The position numbers were made by a program, and so were the translations under genes. From Cerrena zonata (lineage: Eukaryota > Basidiomycota > Agaricomycetes > Polyporales > Cerrenaceae), in NCBI GenBank assembly GCA_038087015.1, contig JASBNA010000005.1, positions 496,001-560,000 of the forward strand: a stretch of DNA of 64,000 nucleotides, written 5' to 3'. Below the pieces are notes generated by a model. The model had not been told where the DNA came from, made no database searches, and worked only from the letters and a program-made list of their open reading frames with translations. Below are positions 34,481 through 44,770 of this stretch, piece by piece (positions within the stretch are counted from its first letter, which is position 1; every line of letters begins with the position of its first letter).

Positions 34481-35134
34481 GATGGATAGGTATCCTCATC
34501 GTCCCAACGTCACCAATCGAGATTCCTGTTACGACTAGTTTTGCCCGACTCGAATGTGATCCCTGTTCTTATGCAGTCCTCCTACTCCTCCTTCTTTGTC
34601 TTCTTTACTTGTACTTGTATTTACTCTAGTAACTCTGCTTGTAGCTATTATAGTAAGTACAAGTACAAGTAACTGTAACACCCTAGGTTATGCGCTCTAG
34701 CGAAATATTATATATCGGTTATTGTATACTTGAACCTTGAAACTGTTGTGATAAATTTGAATCCGATGAAGAGTCAAATTAGTTTTCTTTAGAAGAGGCT
34801 GACTTCGGATGAAGTATCACTATGTCTTGAGGTTTCGTAGTGCAAGGTCAATTTTTATCGTTGTCTTAGGAGTATAAGCCAGAGGCTTGATGAATATGAC
34901 AAGTTAGGAAGCTATGACGTGTTCGTTACGCGGAGTGCACCAAGAGTGCCTAGTAGAGTGTAAGACGTGTCGGGTAAGTGGTGATGCTTAGGCGTCCTAT
35001 ATTTCTTTGTGGGACACGAAGGTCAAGAGGTGTTGGTATCAGTTGTGGTGGAATAGAAAGGTATGGACGTCTCGAAAATCCAATAGAGAGAACCAGATAA
35101 TTGGGTATCGATAATATACAAAGCACTAAGGGTA
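34481..35134. other. Intergenic region with a hairpin
   Basis: The 3' region of FtsJ-like gene 1 and the 3' flank of ATG12 (convergent). It holds the inverted repeat at 34607-34670; nothing else was seen. Confidence 0.45.
34607..34670. repeat. Inverted repeat, 19-bp arms
   Basis: The left arm at 34607-34625 (ACTTGTACTTGTATTTACT) pairs with the right arm at 34652-34670 with one mismatch, around a 26-nt loop. It starts about 125 bp after the stop of FtsJ-like gene 1 and could form an RNA hairpin in the 3' UTR or be the trace of a small mobile element. Confidence 0.75.
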
Positions 35135-35738
35135 TCAGCCCCAAGCTGCGGTAGTACTAGAGGAGAAATTAGATTAGCATGACTTTCCATGAGAATCGGG
35201 CAAGTCACCAACCTATAGTTGACTATTAGGTGGCCGTCTGTCGCGAACGACTAATAATACGATATGTGAGTCAACGTGTATCTGTATGGGTAATAGTAGA
35301 CGGACCTTGAACAAGTTGGATACGGTATCGTCTGGTGCGGGCGCAAAAGCGAGATTGATATAGGTAAACTGAGCTGGTTTAGTATGACGCCAACATGGCC
35401 CGAAAGTGATACGCACCAAGGGATCTCCAGCCTTCCAACCCAGTTCCTTCCTCAGAAACTGGATGACGGCTTGAAACCTATTAGAAGCGGTGATCTTGTA
35501 GAGGTTCTGTTTCATAATCGGTGCATTCCCGACCGCTTTGAAGCGTACCACCACTATCAAACCACGATTAGCCTGTCTAGACGAAGTTGAGGATATGTTA
35601 TTGCGCACCCTTGGCCCCATCTTTCTTCTTGTATGTTTCGAGAGCCTCCAGTGCTTCTTGGATACTAGCACCCGAGTCCATTGCAGTCCATGCCGAGGGG
35701 ATAGCACGAGAGTTAGTGTCAGGAGTTCCTCCCGCCAT
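35135..35738 (-). CDS. ATG12: Autophagy ubiquitin-like protein ATG12
   Basis: Four exons encode 129 residues. The start is ATG 35738 ([17 protein letters not shown]) and the stop TGA 35137-35135. The sequence shows [16 protein letters not shown], then [40 protein letters not shown] and [13 protein letters not shown], ending TTAAWG. These are the hallmarks of Atg12, including the C-terminal Gly that is activated by Atg7 and passed by Atg10 to a lysine of Atg5; the Atg12-Atg5-Atg16 complex then promotes Atg8 lipidation. The first intron (57 nt) carries the branch site GCTAATC. The N-terminal extension before the ubiquitin fold is short (about 43 residues). All introns keep phase. The gene sits between two convergent FtsJ-like paralogues. 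Confidence 0.93.
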
Positions 35739-35815
35739 TTATTGCATGTGCCTTGTTTTCTGTGTTGGGTGATCGTAGGACAATCCTATCAGACTCCTAC
35801 CCAACGTGGTTCAGT

Positions 35816-36108
35816 ATGCCTCGCTTGTCAGTGATTGCCAAATCGGGAACGGGAACCCTCAAGCTCAACATTGAACACGATACTGTATGTTTTCCTCCAA
35901 TATTGTACTTGACGATATTTGTACTTATAATCACTTGAGCTTCATTGTGTATGTACTCTATCATTATGAGAATAAATAGACTTCTACATTGCAGGCCCGT
36001 GATATTCCGGATATTGGCTCCCTCGACACTGAGTCGACACACTTTTCCAGTGTTTTCAAACTCGCACTTATATTCCCAAATCATGTTGTGACATTCATCA
36101 CACTCTAA
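35816..36108 (+). CDS. Possible small protein, divergent from ATG12
   Basis: Two exons (35816-35884 and 35995-36108) with a GTATGT donor and a TTGCAG acceptor give 60 residues in phase: MPRLSVIAKSGTGTLKLNIE, then HDTARDIPDIGSLDTEST and on to TAA 36106-36108. I know no family for it. It starts 77 bp from the ATG12 start on the other strand, so it may be only bidirectional-promoter transcript. Splice signals and phase are its only support. Confidence 0.25.
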
Positions 36109-36410
36109 CAGTACTGATATCAGTGTCTGAATACGCCTATATCTTGATCACGTATGGTAGTATGCCTCCGGACCTCTCTCGCTACAGTCTATTTCCCGCG
36201 CCATCCACCAACTCGGTCAGCACCCTCCCCTCTAGGTCGCTTCGGCCAGAAAGTATCGGTTTTGGAAGCTTCATTAATATGATAAAGATAGGTCAGTGTA
36301 AATCACCAGTCGATATAATAATGATACTGACTCGGTATGTTCCTCTTCACGTTCGTGTATAGCTCGTTGTATTGATCATCCCACAACCTTTTGAATAGAA
36401 CACAACCTTG
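36109..36410. other. 3' continuation of FtsJ-like gene 2 beyond its stop
   Basis: On the minus strand the frame continues after the TGA for about 36 codons (QGCVLFKRLWDDQYNELYTN) to a TGA at 36305-36303. This matches paralogue 1 without gaps over about 30 residues. Nothing is seen further left. Confidence 0.6.
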
Positions 36411-37430
36411 TCATGCTCCTCTGCAAAAGACGTTATTGAGACTACGTCCAGAAAGAGTTTGCATCATCTGTTCTGGGTCGTCCGTAGCCCCGTCCTCTTG
36501 GGGGTGGCTCTTTAAGCGATACAACATACTCCTAATTTGTTCTTTGTACGTCTGTGTATCGTCATTTGGGCCACGGAACCCAGAGCAAATGAGATAGCAG
36601 GAGGTACTCTTCTTATGAGTACTGACTCCGGTCGCACCAACATCCGCAAAGCATGCCCACAAAACTCCGATAACCTCTGCTATCCAAGCAAATGGCTTCG
36701 TATTGATATGAAGAATCGCCCTTCCGCCTTCCTTCGTATTCGTCAGGATGATTAGTAGCTGCGCCAAAACCAATTTCGGACGAGTCGACCAGGGAATGTC
36801 CCCTCTCGGTTTAGGCGATCGAGGACCAGGGAACGCACAGCCAATGACAAGGTCATATTGATTAGAGACAGCTGTATCACCATCCTTTGCACCCAGTGGG
36901 ATGATAGGGTCGTTACCATCTTCCACTGCCTGCAAAACCAAGGTGATAATATCTGATGCGACTGTGGTATAGCGGTGTGCGTTGGTCCTCAATGGAGTGT
37001 CAGAAGTCAACTCGCTCAACACCTTCTCGTCGATACCTACACCTTGGGCTCCTGGGTTGTTTTCCAAGAGCCAAGAAGAGAACCCTCCAGGAAAGTAGCC
37101 TAGGTCAAGGAAACAGTGCACTCTGTCGTTTCCGAGTGCCCCGCCTTGTCCCAGGCTAATTTGCTCTAAGGTCCCTGAATATTGTTTTGTTAAGTCAGTG
37201 ATGAAAGCGAGGTCATTTGTGTTGTCTTCCTGTAGTTTGCGCCTCTCATCATAGCCTTTGGAGATAGCGGGGTGATTGCGGTGAATCTCCTTAATCACCA
37301 ACAAGCGTTTGAGACTTTTGGACGCATCGTCTTGGTGGTGAAGGAATCGGGTCTCGAAAGAAGTGAGTGGGATTTGGACTTCAGCGTCTTTGATAGCCTG
37401 GTTCAGGACTTCTACAGATGAAAAACTCAT
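36411..37430 (-). CDS. FtsJ-like methyltransferase-domain protein 2, truncated by an in-frame TGA
   Basis: This is a single-exon frame of 339 codons from ATG 37430 (MSFSSVEVLNQAIKDAEVQI) to TGA 36413-36411. It is clearly a paralogue of the protein at 33155: motif I reads FLDLGYFPGGFSSWLLENNP, followed by YDLVIGCAFPGP, HINTKPFAWIAEVIGVLW and TSCYLICSGFR. Again the tetrad Lys is kept while the Asp and Glu positions are changed. The two share SGRS near the end, after which this one stops at SLNNVFCRGA. The homology goes on gaplessly past the TGA, so a nonsense change (an Arg codon in the sister) or readthrough is likely. It lacks the Gly/Arg tail. A TATA box lies about 97 bp upstream (37527-37521). 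Confidence 0.78.
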   Translation of the reverse strand: MSFSSVEVLNQAIKDAEVQIPLTSFETRFLHHQDDASKSLKRLLVIKEIHRNHPAISKGYDERRKLQEDNTNDLAFITDLTKQYSGTLEQISLGQGGALGNDRVHCFLDLGYFPGGFSSWLLENNPGAQGVGIDEKVLSELTSDTPLRTNAHRYTTVASDIITLVLQAVEDGNDPIIPLGAKDGDTAVSNQYDLVIGCAFPGPRSPKPRGDIPWSTRPKLVLAQLLIILTNTKEGGRAILHINTKPFAWIAEVIGVLWACFADVGATGVSTHKKSTSCYLICSGFRGPNDDTQTYKEQIRSMLYRLKSHPQEDGATDDPEQMMQTLSGRSLNNVFCRGA

Positions 37431-37520
37431 GTTTGAGGATAGTTTTGTGTAGGATGGAGGTTGGAGTTGGACGGTAATTGGAAGTCTAAGGTAAACAAAA
37501 TATACCTCGACGCCACATCG

Positions 37521-37527
37521 TTATATA
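37521..37527 (-). promoter_or_regulatory. TATA box of FtsJ-like gene 2
   Basis: TATATAA read on the minus strand, 97 bp upstream of ATG 37430, mirroring the box of paralogue 1. Confidence 0.45.
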
Positions 37528-37837
37528 CCAGAGTGGGGCTCGATGTATTTGCGAAGTCCGCGGGATGATACTTCAGAATTTGGCAGAATATCAACTACGA
37601 TCCTAGTATGTTGACGGCGTGGAACGAATGTGATGGTTAAGGGAAACTGGGATCCTCATATACTGTCAGTCCGTGGAACTCGTCCTTGTCAAAATGGATC
37701 AGATCAGCAAACCTAGTAAGAGCCATAGTACCATACAGGAATCTCATAGAACAGAATAGAAGCACGCCTACAAACAGATCATCTTCCGCAGACCCTTCCA
37801 ACTCAATCTGGACTCTTTGATGTGCATCTCTTTTGAT

Positions 37838-40800
37838 TCAGGAGACACAGGCTTCCTTGGTGATTGACGAGTCAGAAACGGAACCCTTCAATGTGCGGGT
37901 CTCAAGATCCCACTTTTCGCGCTCCTCCGAGTCCACAAAGCTATTAGGAGCGAAGTCCGGTGCTATAGCAAGCACTGCGTATTCGTTCACAGACAACTGC
38001 GCTGCATCGTTTGTTGCTACGTTTGCGATCTAGAAAGCAATTTTTGTGATCATTATCAAACCGTGTAGAGAAGAATCGGACTGTGGTCTACATACCTCAT
38101 TGATTGGGTTAACGACATCAGTTCCGCCAACTTGAGTGACGGGCGGCCAGATACCGACAGTATTCGTACTTAGTACATTCCAGGCGGTTTGCTTCAGCGT
38201 ATTGTCGTTGAGTCTTTGGCCTAAGGTTTGTAAATATGAGAAAAGACGTCGGGAGCTCCCTCTAATGCAATCCACATACCTGCATAGGCTGTAAGTTTGA
38301 CATAGTACTGCAAGAATTTGATGAATCAGTCAAGGGACGACATTTTGTAGATTAGGTGAGCCTTACCTGAGGGAAAGTATTGCTCTTGAATGTGGAACCA
38401 TATCGCGCGGTTTTCCTATTGCGTTTGCTTAGTATGAGTCACTCGGATGCTCTACACATAGAACTCACTGGGCATCGGTACCGTTATATAACCTGCAGAA
38501 GTCCAACCATGCGGCGTCGAACTCAGGTTGATCAGTGATGATATCCATGAGCTCCATAAGCAACTCTGCTCCTCCGAAGACCATCATGAGGTGATACCTA
38601 GAGGAAGAGGTTGTTAAGGGTATGTAAGGATACTCTTCATTCGAGATGCTCTTACGATCCCTCGCCGACTCCGCCTTCGTCTACCATAGTGCCGTCAGAG
38701 TTCCAACCAACTGCGGCTCCGTTACCTGTGAACAGACCGAATTTGAAACTTGCGATACTTTTCTGTGCACAACTTTCAGTTTCTGAATCGGATCCTCAGG
38801 GGAGTTTGCTTACCATGCCGGTAATTATACGATCCCGCCATTTAGTATCGTTTGTCCTTTCCCATTTGACGAACCAGTTTCCAGCGAGGGACGTCCAATC
38901 AGGACCGATACGCAGTCGACTCTCAGCAAGTCCAGGCGGAGGAGGAGGTAACGCTTTTCGAAGAGGCTCCCATGTGATAATACTTTGGTCAGCTTGAAGT
39001 GAGAAGTCCATGAGATCTCCCATAAGCTCATCAGCTAACAAACGTTTAGTTCCTTTCTATTTTTGTTAGATTCGTTACGCATACCTGTCAAGTAGTAATA
39101 CGGTCTCCTGAGATGGGCACAAGCAATACGAGCTTCCTTCGCACCGTCACCCCAATGTGTGACATGGTGTCGACTACCGAGACCAGCGAATGGGCCGGTA
39201 TGATGGGAATCAACCTCGGAGAGGTGGCGAGTCATGGCATGTGCAATACGGAATACGTCTGCTCTGCCAGTCCGGAAGAACGACATCCAGAGCCAGAGAT
39301 CAGTTGCTAACAAGGGATGTCAATATTCTTTTTCCAAGTTGCAAGGGGCACCAAGACGTACATAGCTCTCCATTGTCCCATGCCTGTAATAGTAATAGTC
39401 GTTAGAAAACTTCGGAGGGATAGCATGTAGAGCGGTACTTACATAACCTCCTACGTCGTATCTCCAAGCATGACGGGTTTGATCTAAGTTTCAGTAAGTA
39501 TAGACATCGAAAGGAGTGGCATGAGAATGTGCGTACCGTAAGTGTGCATGACATCTCCGAAATCCCAGAATCCATAAAACTGACGCTGCTCAATTTCCTG
39601 GGCAAAATCAAATCAGTTCTAACTCAAGAGCGACAATATCAAACATACAGCAACATAGAAGTCAAGGAGGTCGCTCTTCTGCTTTTCGATAGCTCGAGCA
39701 CCGCTGGTGGATGTCTGAGGTAGGCTCCTGCAACGAAGAATATGTGAGTAGGATGGTTCGACTCAATTTGATTGTTATAGAATACCATCGTCCACCCCAG
39801 AGTTTGTGAGATTGGTAGAATTCAGGAGCTGCTACGACTTGCGGAACTTTCGACTATCCGAATGAGAGTCAGTACAGATTCAGAACTCCTACACAGTGTG
39901 TACGTTACTTACGTTAATGGAAGCTAGTTGAGCAAGTGTCTGTCGTGAGGGTGTTGCCGAAACGAGTTGAAGTGTCACTTCGTATGAACGTCCAACACCA
40001 GTTGGGTTCGGATCCGGGTCACCAACATCTTCGTAAGTCAAGTCCAACTGTGCCGAAATAAGTCACAAAAATAGGAGATCATGGTATGAGGGTACTCACA
40101 CCATGTGCGACGACGTCATAGTGTCTGTTTCAATGGATGAGTTCACCTGTACGCACTTCACTATCACTGTCACTTACCTCATGTCGTATGCAGGTGCCTA
40201 ATCATTACGATCATGTTAGCGCGAACGGGGTAAGGAAGATCATAAACAACCTACTCTCGGACTATACGCCCAGACAGTGACTGCGGCGGCATCTCCGCCT
40301 GCCCCCCTGACGTCTAGACCTCTAGGCGCACCTTCCCAGAAGTCTCTCAGCGAGAAAACTACACCTCCGTTGTTCGCACCACCGACATATCCTAATCCAG
40401 CTGCACGTTTTCCAAATCCGGCATTCAGCCAACTAGCTTTTGTACTGGCGTTTGTCCTCTTGGTGACAGTAAACCTTTCGGAGGAAAGTTGGTCCAATGT
40501 AAATTCGGCCCAAACGGGCAATTGATCAACTTCGGAAGAAACGGTAGTAGGCCAAGTTGAGATATCGGGAACAGCTTGTCCGTTGAATTGAGGTGTCAAG
40601 ACCGCGGCGGTAGCATCTCGACGTAAACCAGAAAGAACGCGAACGGGTTCTCCCCAGATTCCTCCGTCCGTAGTGGCAAAACGAACATGACGATCGTAGA
40701 GCTGGTCCGAAAGGGGTGTGGAGAATGTCAAGCCCTGTCATAGAAAGTCAGAATGCGCGTATAACATGATATCGTTCAAAACATTCACCAAGCCCTTGAT

Positions 40801-41669
40801 AAAGTCCTTAGTTTGGTCACCATCGTAAATGAAGAAATGGACTAGTTTGAGGGCAGTAGCACCTGCGGTTACATAAAACCGAGCGGTGAATGGTAGGAAA
40901 GCGTCATGACCACCACCAGAGTATTTTCCGGTAACCTGAAATAAATGAGTGACATGATCCAGAAGATCGTATTGCAACTTATACCTTCACAACAGCTCGA
41001 ACAGGGCCACTTTGTTCAACATTCACAGTTTCGATATTTCCCGTGGTGACCGCGATAGACCCTTGGGACCCTCCGAGTTCAGGCTGGTCGGGTTGATCCT
41101 GAATCTGTGCAACAAGCTGTCCATTCTGGGCTTTTACTTGACCGTTAAGAGTTAATTGTGCAATCAATGTGTCTCCGCTCTTATTAAATGTCGCTGAGGC
41201 CAATGTGAGTGGGATCCTACAAGCTAGTTGGAGGAGGGAAAACTAGCGAACCTGAAAACGATCCCGTTGAGACTACAATACTGCTTTGACCGTCTGCGAC
41301 CGTGACTTTGTTTTGAGGTTCAGTGGGACTACCAGGGGCAACATGATAGCCGTCCGAGACAGCCCCTTCCGCCGCAAGCGAGTGCCCAGTCCATTTGAGA
41401 GTTCCGTCCGGCCAGCTAGGTAATATTGCGGACACCCTTAGTATATTCTTTAGCTAGTAGCATGCCATTCATACTTACTATGCTAATGGCCAGGTTTGTA
41501 AAGGCACACCAGTACCGTCGGAAGTAGTCGCAGCTATGGCAGTAGTACGATCTATTTCACCTTGTGCCCAAGGCAAACCAAAAGCCGACCCAGTTGGGAG
41601 CGCCGTTGGTGCTTTACCATCGAGCCATTTGAGGTCCGCACCGTCGTCGGCGCGAGGGATTGGTGTCAT
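37838..41669 (-). CDS. Exo-rhamnogalacturonan lyase-like protein (PcRGLX/YetA type, PL26-like)
   Basis: This long gene has many introns. From ATG 41669 (MTPIPRADDGADLKWLDG) it shows the RIFT-barrel N-domain pattern (GSAFGLPWAQGEIDRTTAI, WPDGTLKWTGHSLA). A beta-sandwich part follows (AQLTLNGQVKAQNGQLVAQI, GGGHDAFLPFTARFYVTAGA, YDRHVRFATTDGGIWGEPVR). The alpha/alpha toroid comes last (QRQFYGFWDFGDVMHTYDQ, AWRYDVGGYAWDNGELC, HAMTRHLSEVDSHHTGPFAG, GSRHHVTHWGDGAKEARI). It ends GSVSDSSITKEACVS at TGA 37840-37838. PcRGLX of Penicillium cuts unsaturated units from rhamnogalacturonan, a pectin backbone. The order of blocks supports the family; substrate and activity are inferred. No signal peptide is visible at this start. 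An unseen upstream exon may supply one, or the enzyme acts inside the cell on imported oligosaccharides. Confidence 0.82.
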
Positions 41670-43048
41670 TGCAAGTAGAGCTCTGAACTATGGGGTGAGC
41701 GAGCAATACAGACGTCGAATGAGGCCGTTCGTCCGGCTACAGTGAGCATCCTTCGTGAATTTATGTGAAGTACGCGAACATTACGATGAGAAGCATTGCG
41801 TTTCTGTTCGACGCGGTCCGTTGCATGATGAACGGCCCGCACCACATTCTGCAGAGACAAAGGGGTCAGTCGTCACGAGTATACGAACATATGAGGCGAT
41901 GATAGGTACGGTGCGCGCATGAGTACCATTCGGTTCCTAACGTAAAACGTTTCATGCGTCGGTGAGCAGAGTGAAGACTACTGACGAGCTCGGAATGGCG
42001 TCTTTTGAGGTCATATGGTGTAGACGGAGCGGCAAGACATCTGATGCGAAACATTGTAAGTACAGAAATAGTATTATCTCACATCGTAAGTGGTGTTTGA
42101 GCTCCTGTTAGGTCATAGGTCCCGAAGAACATCCTCAGAAGAGGAGAAATCTGGTACAGTTGAAATGGGTATCTGCGTCCACGAAAATATTACCTATATT
42201 CTATAATGCTACTTAAATAAGTTACATGCGTTCTTATTCACGATAAGCAATAATTACTTAGTTATACATAGTATTCCCGATTCAATATTAATATAACAAG
42301 CTTGAGGTTGGGGTTATGCCAGTGGTACAAGCGAGTTCATCTCTTAAATAATCATGTGCTTATGAGAAATTTCTCCAGGAGGTTCTTTCGTAAGTTCTCC
42401 ATTTCTTTGAGATGCTCAATAGGGAATTTCTTGATTGAGGAAGCAACATGAGTTAGACAACAGCTATTTGTGCATATTTGCAATACGTTCAGCTGAAGTA
42501 GGGACTTCCAACCTGAAAGTCTAGCACCACCATAGAAACGACCATAATGGTAAGGCGAGCTTCCTGAAAGAACAAACGCGATTTAGCTGACCTGATGTAT
42601 CCGTTGATCAAATTCACTACAGCAGATCTCGCTAACACACCTTGACTGGAATACCGTGACTATAACCCAGGCCTGCTGATCTTCGCAGAGTCCAAAAGTT
42701 ACAGACCTGACTTGCGGCATTTGTCAGGGAAAACATTTTGCGTCTCCTATACGCCTTCCTCATCCCGTCATATACTGTGTTGAGACTAGACAAAACTGAA
42801 CATATTCCGAGGTCGCCTACAACTACAAGTGGAATCAAACGTAGGTGGCGTGGACCGACGTTTTAGCGGTGAAGATACGAAGTACACGTGGTAATCGTCA
42901 CCCATATTGTCGTCCTCTGTCACGGTCCGTCGGCTCTCCCGTGTCCCAAATGTTCCATTACTAGCCCCAAGGGCGTCTTACCATTGAATTGCCCAGCACC
43001 ACAAGCCCACCACAAGCTAAATCTTGACATGACTTACCTGCTGCAGTC
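41670..43048. other. Divergent intergenic region
   Basis: About 1.4 kb between the lyase gene (minus) and ATG27 (plus). The stretch 42180-42300 is AT-rich. Possible upstream exons of the lyase gene near 41675-41860 have no signal-peptide-like sequence. No other gene was seen. Confidence 0.45.
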
Positions 43049-44498
43049 ATGACTGATGTCTATGTCGTATTCCTTCTTGCTTTCTTGGTTGTGCTTGCTG
43101 TAGGCAACGACGGCGATGGAGGTCTTGCTAAACATTGTCGCTTAGATGTCGATGGTCAGAGCTTCGACTTGTGCCCTATCTTTGATGCGAGGGAAGGAGA
43201 AGATGGATGGACTGTCGAGAGGGTGAAGCAGACTCCCCCGACCATTACGACTACCCAATACAAGTTTGCTTTGGACAAACCCCTAAAGAAAGATGGTACT
43301 TTACCTGCTCACGAACAAGTATGATCCAGGATATGAAATGGTTCCGCGCGTTAGATGGCTGATCGAGGTATGATTTCGTACAGTGCCCCGATGGAACTTG
43401 GATATGCATGACTAGTACGTATGTTCAAGGTTTTGGGTCATAAGAGTCATAAATGTTTACTCCTGCCTCCAGTGACTAATACTCGACCTCACCATGACTC
43501 GGAGCCGCCGCGCACCCTTCAACTCGTGCCTGTTGCTGGGAGGTTGAATCTTCCAGATAGTCCTGAGGACTATATACCTGGTCTAAATGTAAATGCGTCT
43601 CTTCAGGACAGTAGAGAAAAATCACACCATAGTACGTACAACTCCCTTCTCATTCAGATAATTCTTCTTAGAACGTTTCTCCCATATCTTAGAGGTTCTC
43701 AGAATCCGTCTGCACGGTGGATATTATGTGGACCAGGCACAGATGGCCGACTTTTATTTCTTTTGCGATCACAAAGCTGTTGAGGTTTGCTGCGTTTCAC
43801 TTCCTGAGTCTGAGTCACATCTCACACCAATGCTTCTGTTTAGCCGACGAAACCTTCGTTGTACTTTAATTGGGTCGGTTCACACAGTTTTCGATGGCAT
43901 ACCAAACATGCTTGTCCCCTTCACTCAGAGACGGCGCCACCAGGTTTGCCACCTAGCCCTCCGGATGTGGACCGACCTCCTCCAGCGGATGATGGAACAG
44001 AACTAATCAATGTTCCAGACCGCTCGGACAGACGGTCCAAATCAACCTGGCTAATCCTCTTATCGTCAACGTGTGTTCTATTTTTTACCATTTCTTCGGT
44101 CCTGCTTTCAAATCCATGCTTCGAATCCTACTTTTAATTATCTCCTACTCCATGGAGATTATGCACACGATCGCTAACAGTATTCCATTATTAGGACGCT
44201 TGTGTTCATTTCGGTCTATTTCATTTACTATCCACCTCGACGCCTGCGTCGCTTCCTCTCCTCGTGGCTCAAGGCGCGGCCATCATTACTGCGCTTCCGA
44301 GTAGGTGAGCGTGTCCTGTTACGTTGGGTCGAAGAAGACTTGGAACTAGACGATGGGGAGGAAGACTTTATGGTGAACGGTGGTGGCAGAGACAGTGAAA
44401 GCATTTTCGCTGTCGACGAAGATGACGAGGAGGCAATCCCACTCAAACCCTCGCCACGAAAGACTCGGGGACATTCGAATTACGGAAGTGTATTGTGA
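43049..44498 (+). CDS. ATG27: Autophagy-related protein 27 (type I membrane, MRH-like)
   Basis: The start is ATG 43049. A signal peptide (VVFLLAFLVVLAVG) precedes the luminal part: HCRLDVDGQSFDLCPIFD, TPPTITTTQYKFALDKPL, QCPDGTWICM, RIRLHGGYYVDQAQMADFYF, FCDHKAVE and FNWVGSHSFRWHTKHACP. The paired Cys residues and the F-x-W-x-T-K-x-A-C end fit Atg27, which resembles the mannose-6-phosphate receptor fold. After a Pro-rich linker, one helix (TLVFISVYFIYY) leads to a basic then acidic cytosolic tail. The protein ends HSNYGSVL; a YxxV-type sequence at the tail is also how yeast Atg27 is sorted to the vacuole and Golgi. Yeast Atg27 helps Atg9 cycling. Six exons keep phase, and the stop is at 44496-44498. 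The small luminal domain could be mistaken for another MRH protein, but the whole order favours Atg27. Confidence 0.85.
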
Positions 44499-44770
44499 TC
44501 TTTGGGTCGTTTCGATTTTCTGTATTATCAAGAAACATTGCTATCCTGTCAAATTGTAGATTATTACGAGGTCTGGTTTTTTTCTCATGCTTATGTTTTA
44601 TTGTAGACATTACTGTAGAATTATACCTCTAACATACTCCATGGTGTGAGGCTTGTGAAAGAGTATAACACACAAAATATCCGACGGCTATTTCTCGCTT
44701 GATTGCAGAAGTGAGATAAGATAAGATTAGGTAGGTACTGATTTATCTGGTCATCGTTTCTTTATTCGCA
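44499..44770. promoter_or_regulatory. Upstream region of glycyl-tRNA synthetase
   Basis: About 270 bp between two genes on the same strand. It includes the ATG27 3' end and the promoter of the synthetase. No clear TATA box is visible. Confidence 0.35.

Noticed and set aside
40277..40525. 82-codon plus-strand frame
   Set aside because: It is antisense to an exon of the PcRGLX-like gene.
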